From Gammaproteobacteria bacterium (GTDB lineage Bacteria > Pseudomonadota > Gammaproteobacteria > GCA-002705445 > GCA-002716945): a DNA stretch of 51,161 nucleotides. Location: positions 1 through 51,161 of the forward strand of contig JAURQW010000024.1 in assembly GCA_030835925.1 (NCBI GenBank), read 5' to 3'. The notes under the pieces were generated by a model, which searched no databases, was not told where the DNA came from, and was given only the letters and a program-made list of their open reading frames with translations. A program made the position numbers and the translations under genes. This document shows, one piece after another, positions 45,801 to 51,161 of the stretch. Position 1 is the first letter of the stretch, and each line of letters starts with the position of its first letter.

Positions 45801-46109
45801 GCAACTAAAGGCACACAAAAATACTTAGATGATAATGGTATCGAATGTAATCAAATCAATAAAGTTAAAGAGGGTCAGCCACATATTGTAGATATGATTA
45901 AGAACGGTGATGTACACCTGATAATTAATACTACAGAAGGAGCTCGTTCTATAAATGATTCATTCTCTATTCGAAAAGAAGCAAACAACTATAATGTTTG
46001 TTTGACAACTACTATCTCTGGGGCAAAAGCGTTTTGTAAAGCAATTTTATTTATTGATAACTTTGATGCAACTGATATTCAATCTTTACATAAGACGATA
46101 GACTACTGA
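42891..46109 (+). CDS. carB: Carbamoyl-phosphate synthase large subunit
   Basis: 1072 residues from ATG 42891, which matches the family start [21 protein letters not shown]; an upstream in-frame start at 42792 lies inside carA and is not credible. Two homologous ATP-grasp halves are visible ([21 protein letters not shown] and [21 protein letters not shown]-type blocks, each split here at 20 residues or fewer), an oligomerisation domain between, and a C-terminal allosteric MGS-like domain from about residue 935. It makes carbamoyl phosphate from bicarbonate, ammonia and two ATP. The stop overlaps the convergent symporter by 7 bp. Confidence 0.96.
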   Translation: MPKDNKIKSVLIIGAGPIVIGQACEFDYSGVQACKALREEGIRVILVNSNPATIMTDPEMADKVYIEPIHWRNVEKIIIKEKPDAILPTMGGQTALNTTLDLNRHKILEKYNVEIIGASVDSIDMAEDRELFKNAMASIGLETARAYIAHDYEEAQEHQKKIGFPVLIRPSFTLGGSGGGIAYNIKDFENIVNRGLDLSPTSEVLIEESVIGWKEFEMEVVRDKNDNCIIVCSIENIDPMGVHTGDSITVAPAQTLTDKEYQELRNASIKVLRKIGVDTGGSNVQFAICPVTGRILVIEMNPRVSRSSALASKATGFPIAKIAAKLAIGYTLDELRNEITGGVIPASFEPSIDYVVTKIPRFAFEKFKEADSKLTTQMKSVGEVMAIGRNFQESFQKALRGLEIGIDGLENPDLPNQDNKDNLINQLRTPTPNRILYVAAAIRQGFKLNEIFSLTHIDLWFLSQIEDLIKEELRLCKIDNKKINIDDLARLKKKGFSDSLLSRHLKCNEDFIRELRIKNNILPIFKRVDACAAEFEATTAYMYSSYDDECEANPSDNKKILILGGGPNRIGQGIEFDYCCVHASLALRKEGFETIMVNCNPETVSTDFDISDRLYFEPLTFEDVMSIIDVEKPHGVIVQYGGQTPLKLANKLKQNKVNIIGTSPEAIDLAEDREKFKDLVEKLGLKQPNNSIATNVDEALNVANEIGYPLVVRPSYVLGGRAMEIVTTDDDLKRYMDEAVSVSNDSPVLLDRFLNDAIEVDIDVIADGKDVFIGAIMEHIEEAGIHSGDSGCSIPPYTLSDEIMTQLRKQVTKLALELNVIGLMNTQFAIKDNEIFLLEVNPRASRTAPFVSKAIGIQLAKMGALVMSGKSLKELNLSHEVSPTYFSVKEAVLPFAKFPEVDVLLGPEMKSTGEVMGIGHSFGEAYFKAQRAAGVILPKSGNVFLSVRDKDKPAVCEIAKDLQKIGFQLFATKGTQKYLDDNGIECNQINKVKEGQPHIVDMIKNGDVHLIINTTEGARSINDSFSIRKEANNYNVCLTTTISGAKAFCKAILFIDNFDATDIQSLHKTIDY

Positions 46110-47338
46110 TTAAATTTTTTAATATCAATTAAATTTTCACTATGGGCAACCACACATGATATGCATGTATCACCACTTACATTCACACTTGTTCTCATCA
46201 TATCAAGCAATCTATCAACACCTAACAAGAGTGTTATACCTTCGAGTGGAATGCCTAGTTCTGTTAAAATCAAAGACAACATTATGATTCCAGCGCTCGG
46301 TATGCCTGCTGTGCCAATAGAGGCAACAGTCGCAGTTAGTATTATTATTATAAAATCAATTAGTTCTAGTTCAATGCCATAGTAAGCAGCTAAAAAATAT
46401 GTTGCACATCCTTGCATGATTGCGGTGCCATCCATATTTATAGTAGCACCCAAAGGTACTGAGAACGATGCTAAAGATTTATTTACTCCATATTTGTTAG
46501 TTACAATATCTAAAGTAAAAGGTATTGATGCATTACTACTCGAGGTACTAAAAGTAAAAATAATCAGAGATTTTAACTTAGCATAGAATGTTCCAATATC
46601 TAGATTTGAGAAAACTTTAAGTAACAAAGAATACGTAAAAGTGAAATGCAATAATAAAACAAGGACAACTATGGAGAAATATTTCATTAAGGGAATAAAT
46701 ACATCTAATCCCTCCATAGAGAACGTTTTTGCAAGCAATGCAAAAACTGCTATAGGTGTAAATGATATTATAATTAAAACCATTTTATTAAAGATTTTGT
46801 TTAAGTTATCTATTAAATTTACAAACTCTGGAATTTCATTTTTGATATATGAGGCTGATATACCAATAAAAATAGCAAAACTTAGGACTTGTATTACATT
46901 GCCGTCTACCAATGCAGCAAAAAAATTCTGCGGGAAAAGGCTTAAGATGAAATTAGAACTTGGCTCCGCAGCTAGCACTTGTTTAGTATTATTCACGGCA
47001 TCTATTACTTCTATATTATAATTAACAAAACTAGATATAAATAAAGCTAAGGTGATAGCAATCATGGTTGTGAATATATATAGGGTTAAGGTTTTAATAC
47101 CCAGTCTCCCTAGTGTATTCACGTCATTAATAGATATTATGCCAGAAATAATAGATACAAATATAAGTGGCAATACAATCATTTTAAGTAATATTAAAAA
47201 AATAGATGAAATAGTATGAAAAACTTGGTTAATTAAAATGGATTCTATTAATTGATTTGGTATAAAAAAATTATTTATTAACAGACCAACGACAATTCCA
47301 GTCACCATTGAAAATAGTACTTTTTTTGTAAAGCTCAT
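46103..47338 (-). CDS. Dicarboxylate/amino acid:cation symporter (DAACS family)
   Basis: 411 residues, with about eight helices and two re-entrant loops. The family signatures are [17 protein letters not shown] (HP1 serine motif), [15 protein letters not shown] (NMDGT) and [18 protein letters not shown] (HP2). [18 protein letters not shown] carries the Asp and Arg/Asn that set substrate choice. It imports glutamate/aspartate or C4-dicarboxylates with sodium or protons; which one cannot be stated. C4-dicarboxylate uptake would suit the malate ligase at the start of the window, but that is speculation. It follows tpx by 7 bp. Confidence 0.92.
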   Translation of the reverse strand: MSFTKKVLFSMVTGIVVGLLINNFFIPNQLIESILINQVFHTISSIFLILLKMIVLPLIFVSIISGIISINDVNTLGRLGIKTLTLYIFTTMIAITLALFISSFVNYNIEVIDAVNNTKQVLAAEPSSNFILSLFPQNFFAALVDGNVIQVLSFAIFIGISASYIKNEIPEFVNLIDNLNKIFNKMVLIIISFTPIAVFALLAKTFSMEGLDVFIPLMKYFSIVVLVLLLHFTFTYSLLLKVFSNLDIGTFYAKLKSLIIFTFSTSSSNASIPFTLDIVTNKYGVNKSLASFSVPLGATINMDGTAIMQGCATYFLAAYYGIELELIDFIIIILTATVASIGTAGIPSAGIIMLSLILTELGIPLEGITLLLGVDRLLDMMRTSVNVSGDTCISCVVAHSENLIDIKKFNQ

Positions 47339-47345
47339 CTAGAAT

Positions 47346-47843
47346 CTAAAGACTATTTAAAGCGGCATCATAATTTGGTTCATTAGCAATCTCTTGAACC
47401 AGTTCTGAGTGAATTATTTTTTTATTTTTATCAATCACAATTACAGCCCTAGCAGTGATACCAGATAAAGGGCCATCTACAAGGAGAACTCCATAGTCTT
47501 TAGCAAAATTCCTTGATCTCATCATAGATAATGGCTTTACAGAATCAATAGATTCGGTACTACAAAATCTTTTCATAGCAAATGGTAAATCAGCTGATAC
47601 TGCAAGTATAGCTACATCAGGTAGCATAGATGCTTTTTCATTAAAAATCTTTGTAGATTTCTGACAAACTGGTGTGTCTAAGCTCGGTATAATATTCAGA
47701 ATGATATTTTTTCCATCATAGCTGGATAGAGTAACATCATTTAAGTCCGAATCTACTAACACAAATTCAGGTGCAGACGACCCAACTTTTGGCACCTCGC
47801 CATTAGTATTGATTTTATTTCCTTGAAGTGTAATTTCTGCCAT
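47346..47843 (-). CDS. tpx: Thiol peroxidase (atypical 2-Cys peroxiredoxin)
   Basis: 165 residues. The peroxidatic Cys is in SLDTPVCQKSTKIFNE (about residue 60), and the resolving Cys is in RFCSTESI (about residue 93). TLQGNKINTNGEVPKVGS at the start and DYGVLLVDGPLSGITARAV are Tpx signatures. It reduces hydrogen and alkyl peroxides with thioredoxin, probably in the cytoplasm because no signal is seen. An extended -10 (TGTTATGAT on the - strand, 47857-47849) ends only 5 bases before the ATG. Confidence 0.95.
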   Translation of the reverse strand: MAEITLQGNKINTNGEVPKVGSSAPEFVLVDSDLNDVTLSSYDGKNIILNIIPSLDTPVCQKSTKIFNEKASMLPDVAILAVSADLPFAMKRFCSTESIDSVKPLSMMRSRNFAKDYGVLLVDGPLSGITARAVIVIDKNKKIIHSELVQEIANEPNYDAALNSL

Positions 47844-47877
47844 ACAACATCATAACAATCTAAATTTATGAATTCAA

Positions 47878-47886
47878 TGTTATAAT
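47878..47886 (+). promoter_or_regulatory. Extended -10 promoter element for rlmE
   Basis: TGTTATAAT is a perfect extended -10 ending eight bases before the rlmE ATG (47895). The expected transcript start falls at or just before the start codon, so rlmE mRNA may be leaderless. No Shine-Dalgarno sequence is present in that gap. Confidence 0.5.
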
Positions 47887-47894
47887 CCTCGCAT

Positions 47895-48509
47895 ATGAGC
47901 AAAAGTAACAAAACAAACAATTGGGTCAAAAAACACTCCAAAGATCCTTTTGTCAAAAAATCTCAAAATGATAAGTATAGATCTCGAGCTGCATATAAAC
48001 TTAAATCTATTAATGAAAAATTTGATATTTTAAAGGATGTCAGGTGTGTTGTAGATCTAGGCTGCGCACCTGGTTCTTGGTTACAGGTTTTACAGGAATA
48101 CAAGAATATAAGAGAAATCATCGGAATCGATGTTTTAGATCTAGATTTAATCCCTGGAGTACATATATATAAGCAAGATATAAGAGATTATGAATCACTA
48201 GACAAGATCTTTATAGAACTAAATATTGTCGTAGACCTTGTATTATCAGATATTGCCCCCAACATAACAGGTATAAGCGATATAGATCAGAGCAATTTTT
48301 CTGAAATCGCTGTGACTATAAAGGATTTTTGTAAATCTAGGTTAAAGGTCGGAGGAACAATGGTAATGAAATATTTTCTTGGTAGCAGTTTTGATGAGAC
48401 TTTAAATAGTCTAGATAATAACTTTAATAAAATTAATGTTTTTAAGCCAACATCATCCAAGAAAAAGAGTAATGAAGTTTACCTTATTTGTATTGATTTC
48501 AAAGCCTGA
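47895..48509 (+). CDS. rlmE: 23S rRNA (uridine2552-2'-O)-methyltransferase
   Basis: 204 residues, RrmJ/FtsJ fold. FVKKSQNDKYRSRAAYKLKS contains the first catalytic Lys. VVDLGCAPGSWLQVLQEY is the SAM site, LSDIAPNITGISDIDQ holds the Asp, and GGTMVMKYFLGSSFDE the second Lys of the K-D-K-E set. It 2'-O-methylates U2552 late in 50S assembly. It lies 77 bp upstream of ftsH as in E. coli, and is divergent from tpx. Confidence 0.95.
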   Translation: MSKSNKTNNWVKKHSKDPFVKKSQNDKYRSRAAYKLKSINEKFDILKDVRCVVDLGCAPGSWLQVLQEYKNIREIIGIDVLDLDLIPGVHIYKQDIRDYESLDKIFIELNIVVDLVLSDIAPNITGISDIDQSNFSEIAVTIKDFCKSRLKVGGTMVMKYFLGSSFDETLNSLDNNFNKINVFKPTSSKKKSNEVYLICIDFKA

Positions 48510-48533
48510 TATAGTATTAGACGGTTTATTGAA

Positions 48534-48561
48534 TTGACAAGCATAGAAGTTAAAATATAGA
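48534..48561 (+). promoter_or_regulatory. Sigma-70-type promoter for ftsH
   Basis: A perfect -35 TTGACA (48534-48539) and TATAGA (48556-48561), spacer 16 bases, lie about 25 bases before the ftsH start codon at 48587. AGAGAG between them and the ATG is the likely ribosome site. ftsH can thus be read independently of rlmE. Confidence 0.6.
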
Positions 48562-48586
48562 ATGATTCTAAGAGAGTAATTAAATT

Positions 48587-50503
48587 ATGAGCGATATAAT
48601 AAAAAATTTAGTGATTTGGACAGTGATAGCAGTTGTTATCATGTCTCTGTTTAGTGGTATTAGTGGAAGGAATAATGCTGCAGATGAATATAATTATTCT
48701 GAATTTATGCAACAAGTCCAAACTAGCCAGGTTGAAGAAGTAACTATATCGGGCATAGAAATTGCCGGAACTCTAAAGTCAGGACAATCGTTCATTACAT
48801 ATAGCCCTGAAACAGATAATTCTGCCCTAGTAGGGGAATTGCTAAATAGTAAAGTAAAAATATCAGGACAAGCACCAGAAAAACAATCATTTCTCGCTCA
48901 AATATTTATACATTGGTTCCCATTCTTATTGTTGATAGGTGTATGGATATTCTTTATGAGACAAATGCAAGGCGGAGCTGGCGGAGGCCGTGGAGCGATG
49001 TCATTTGGTAAAAGTAAAGCCAAGCTTATGAATGAAGACCAAGTCAAAGTTACATTTAAAGATGTTGCTGGTGTTGAAGAAGCAAAAGAAGAGGTAAAAG
49101 AATTAGTTGATTTTCTAAAGGACCCAGGTAAATTTCAGAATTTAGGTGGTCAAATACCACGCGGTGTTCTTATGAATGGTTCTCCAGGCACAGGTAAAAC
49201 ACTTCTGGCTCGTGCTATAGCTGGTGAAGCTAAAGTGCCTTTCTTTACTATATCAGGATCAGATTTTGTAGAAATGTTTGTAGGTGTTGGTGCATCAAGA
49301 GTGAGAGACATGTTTGAGCAAGCTAAAAAGCATGCTCCATGTATCATATTCATTGATGAGATTGATGCTGTCGGTAGACATAGAGGTGCTGGCGTTGGAG
49401 GCGGACATGATGAAAGAGAGCAAACTTTAAACCAGTTATTAGTTGAGATGGATGGTTTTGAAGGAAATGAGGGCGTTATAGTTATAGCGGCAACAAATAG
49501 ACCAGATGTACTTGACCCTGCATTATTAAGACCAGGAAGGTTTGATAGACAGGTAACTGTCCCATTGCCTGACATAAGAGGAAGAGAGCAAATATTAAAA
49601 GTTCATATGAAGAAGACGCCTATTTCTAATGACGTCAAGCCCAAACTACTTGCTAGGGGAACACCAGGTTTTTCTGGTGCAGATCTAGCAAACTTAGTCA
49701 ATGAAGCAGCTTTGTTTGCTGCTCGAGCTAGCAAAAAAATTGTTGATATGAGTGATTTTGAAAAAGCTAAAGATAAAATACTAATGGGCGGTGAACGAAA
49801 ATCTATGGTCATGAACGATGATGAAAGAAAGTTAACCGCTTACCATGAAGCTGGTCATGCCATAGTGGGCAGACTAGTTCCAGATCATGATCCTGTTTAT
49901 AAAGTTAGTATAATACCTAGAGGAAGAGCTCTTGGGGTCACTATGTTTCTACCAGAAGAAGATAGGTACAGTAACAGCAGACAACGAATTAATAGTATGA
50001 TTGCTGCATTATTTGGTGGAAGAGTTGCTGAAGAAGAAATCTTTGGAGATGAGGCTGTTACCACTGGTGCATCTAATGATATCGAGAGAGCTACTGCACT
50101 TGCAAGAAGCATGGTTACCAAGTGGGGTCTATCCAATAAAATGGGACCACTAGCATATGCTGAAGAGGAGAATGAAGTGTTTCTTGGAAAATCATCTGGT
50201 CAACAACAGAAAAGTGTATCAGATGAAACAGCTAGAACAATTGATACAGAGATTAGAAAGATTATTGATACTCAATATTCTCGTGCTACAAAATTAATCA
50301 AAGATAACATGGATAAAATGCATCTTATGGCCGACGCATTGATGAAATATGAAACTATTGATAGTAGTCAGATTGATGAGATAATGGATGGCAAAACCCC
50401 ATCCGCTCCTGAAAGTTGGTCTGATGATGATGACAGCTCTAATACTAGTGGTGGAGTTACTTCTGGATCTAAAGAAAGTCCTGCTACAACCCCAGCATCT
50501 TAA
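48587..50503 (+). CDS. ftsH: ATP-dependent zinc metalloprotease FtsH
   Basis: 638 residues. Helices at about 7-25 and 103-124 flank a periplasmic domain. The AAA+ domain has Walker [18 protein letters not shown], Walker [17 protein letters not shown] region [15 protein letters not shown] and pore loop [13 protein letters not shown]. The zinc site HEAGH is in [16 protein letters not shown], and a helical/disordered tail ends in Asp/Ser/Thr-rich sequence. It degrades membrane and short-lived proteins; in E. coli it also sets LpxC and hence LPS level. A strong terminator follows. The usual folP/glmM neighbours are absent. Confidence 0.97.
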   Translation: MSDIIKNLVIWTVIAVVIMSLFSGISGRNNAADEYNYSEFMQQVQTSQVEEVTISGIEIAGTLKSGQSFITYSPETDNSALVGELLNSKVKISGQAPEKQSFLAQIFIHWFPFLLLIGVWIFFMRQMQGGAGGGRGAMSFGKSKAKLMNEDQVKVTFKDVAGVEEAKEEVKELVDFLKDPGKFQNLGGQIPRGVLMNGSPGTGKTLLARAIAGEAKVPFFTISGSDFVEMFVGVGASRVRDMFEQAKKHAPCIIFIDEIDAVGRHRGAGVGGGHDEREQTLNQLLVEMDGFEGNEGVIVIAATNRPDVLDPALLRPGRFDRQVTVPLPDIRGREQILKVHMKKTPISNDVKPKLLARGTPGFSGADLANLVNEAALFAARASKKIVDMSDFEKAKDKILMGGERKSMVMNDDERKLTAYHEAGHAIVGRLVPDHDPVYKVSIIPRGRALGVTMFLPEEDRYSNSRQRINSMIAALFGGRVAEEEIFGDEAVTTGASNDIERATALARSMVTKWGLSNKMGPLAYAEEENEVFLGKSSGQQQKSVSDETARTIDTEIRKIIDTQYSRATKLIKDNMDKMHLMADALMKYETIDSSQIDEIMDGKTPSAPESWSDDDDSSNTSGGVTSGSKESPATTPAS

Positions 50504-50524
50504 ATTTAAAAAACATCTAAATAC

Positions 50525-50560
50525 AAAGAAAGCATAAGAATAAACTTATGCTTTCTTTTT
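50525..50560 (+). terminator. Intrinsic terminator after ftsH
   Basis: AAAGAAAGCATAAG and CTTATGCTTTCTTT pair perfectly over 14 bp around the loop AATAAA, and a T run follows. It ends ftsH transcription 22 bases after the stop codon. Confidence 0.93.
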
Positions 50561-50589
50561 ATTTAATAACAATTAAACTATTTAGTAAT

Positions 50590-51161
50590 ATGCATTGGAA
50601 TAAAAAGTTTAATTATCCGAACAGTAATCGCGTCATAGTAGATGGATCTAGATATTATAATATTAATGATATAAAACTACCTTCAGTAACAGAGATACTC
50701 AAAGCAACAGAGTCTGAAGAAAAAAAGAGCTCATTATTAAAATGGAGACAAAGAGTAGGAAATGAAGAAGCTGATAGAATAATGAAAACATCATCTTCTA
50801 GAGGTACTAAAATGCATAAGTACATAGAAGAGTATTTGATTGGACAATCTAATATAGATTTATCTTATGAGACAAATGACGCGCAACTTATGTCTACTAA
50901 AATAATCAATGAGGGACTTTGTAATTTAGATGAATTATGGGGTGCTGAAGTAACACTATCTTTCCCTGGATTATATGCTGGCACAGCAGATGCATGTGGC
51001 CTATATAATGGAAAAGAAAGTATATTAGATTTTAAACAATCAAATAAACCAAAAAAAAGAGAGTGGATAGAAGATTATTTTTTGCAAATTGCTGCATATG
51101 GTCTAGCCCATAATAAAGTATATTCCACGAATGTATCTCAAGGAGTTATTTTAGTTTGCAC
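50590..51161 (+). CDS. MGME1-like PD-(D/E)XK exonuclease (partial, runs off the window)
   Basis: The open frame begins at ATG 50590 and is cut by the window end after 190 residues. KLPSVTEILKATESEEKKSS is followed by LLKWRQRVGNEEADRIM and RGTKMHKYIEEYLIG, matching the order of the mitochondrial genome maintenance exonuclease 1 family. The nuclease core then reads YAGTADACGLYNGKESILDF (Asp of motif II), KQSNKPKKREWIEDYFLQ (Lys of motif III) and AAYGLAHNK. Homologues are common in marine phages. Bacterial chromosomal copies are less studied, and the role here is unknown. A promoter is expected in the 30 bases after the ftsH terminator. Confidence 0.8.
   Translation, partial: MHWNKKFNYPNSNRVIVDGSRYYNINDIKLPSVTEILKATESEEKKSSLLKWRQRVGNEEADRIMKTSSSRGTKMHKYIEEYLIGQSNIDLSYETNDAQLMSTKIINEGLCNLDELWGAEVTLSFPGLYAGTADACGLYNGKESILDFKQSNKPKKREWIEDYFLQIAAYGLAHNKVYSTNVSQGVILVC

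Noticed and set aside
1-51161. CRISPR arrays, complete tRNA or rRNA genes, intact insertion sequences
   Set aside because: No spaced direct repeats, cloverleaf-capable segments, rRNA-like stretches or transposase ORFs were found by reading; a tRNAscan and Rfam search would be the decisive test.

Overview
The window is a gene-dense, strongly AT-rich chromosome segment from a Gram-negative, gammaproteobacterium-like organism. The evidence is the gene order murA-hisG-(aro)-hisD / degS-type protease / petABC / sspA, the kdsD-kdsC-lptC-lptB-rpoN-ptsN-rapZ block, a porin, Mla components and LPS heptose/Kdo genes. Short intergenic gaps, many 1-8 bp start/stop overlaps and the low GC fit a streamlined, probably marine free-living lineage. 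I cannot name a genus from sequence alone. No rRNA, complete tRNA, CRISPR array or intact mobile element was seen.

Layout. 1-3763 (+): the end of a malyl-CoA lyase, malate thiokinase mtkA-mtkB, tatD and queH, an apparent operon linking malate/glyoxylate/acetyl-CoA chemistry to housekeeping genes. 3737-5146 (-): ampE and ampD. 5199-7934 (+): rnd and ilvD. 7936-10775 (-): a LON-domain protein, msrB, mpl and a small membrane protein. 10822-17665 is mixed: a PmtA-like methyltransferase, monothiol glutaredoxin, a PuuD-type membrane domain, an NAGGN-type amidotransferase, a porin, and argD-argF. 17662-27431 (-): one long leftward block, mlaA, yrbG (frameshifted), kdsD, kdsC, lptC (with an LptA-like tail), lptB, rpoN, ptsN, rapZ, a mannose-type EIIA, ptsH and ptsI. 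27491-30560: mlaC and an RND/MMPL exporter. 30620-34859 (+): murA, hisG, DAHP synthase and hisD. 34864-35928 (-): a DegS-like protease. 36053-39196 (+): petA, petB, petC and sspA. 39197-40185: a degraded secreted-protein gene and a tRNA T-arm-like hairpin. 40186-46109: gmhA (-), rsmI, carA and carB. 46103-47843 (-): a dicarboxylate/cation symporter and tpx. 47895-51161 (+): rlmE, ftsH and the start of an MGME1-like nuclease gene.

How the genes fit together. Envelope work dominates: LPS export and Kdo/heptose supply (kdsCD, lptBC, gmhA), lipid asymmetry (mlaA, mlaC), peptidoglycan synthesis and recycling (murA, ampD, mpl) and envelope proteolysis (DegS-like, FtsH). A permease-free regulatory PTS (PtsI, HPr, EIIA-Man, EIIA-Ntr) sits with sigma-54 and RapZ, so its output is likely signalling and not sugar import. 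Arginine/pyrimidine supply (argD, argF, carAB), histidine, aromatic and branched-chain steps give amino-acid prototrophy. The bc1 complex indicates aerobic (or other cytochrome-c-linked) respiration.

Most worth a second look: the LptC protein carrying an LptA-like C-terminal tail with no separate lptA; the carAB leader with a short ORF spanning a terminator; the doubly interrupted secreted gene at 39356-40116, whose second break lies at a perfect A_AAA_AAA slippery site; the MGME1-like nuclease after ftsH; and the mcl-mtkAB module.
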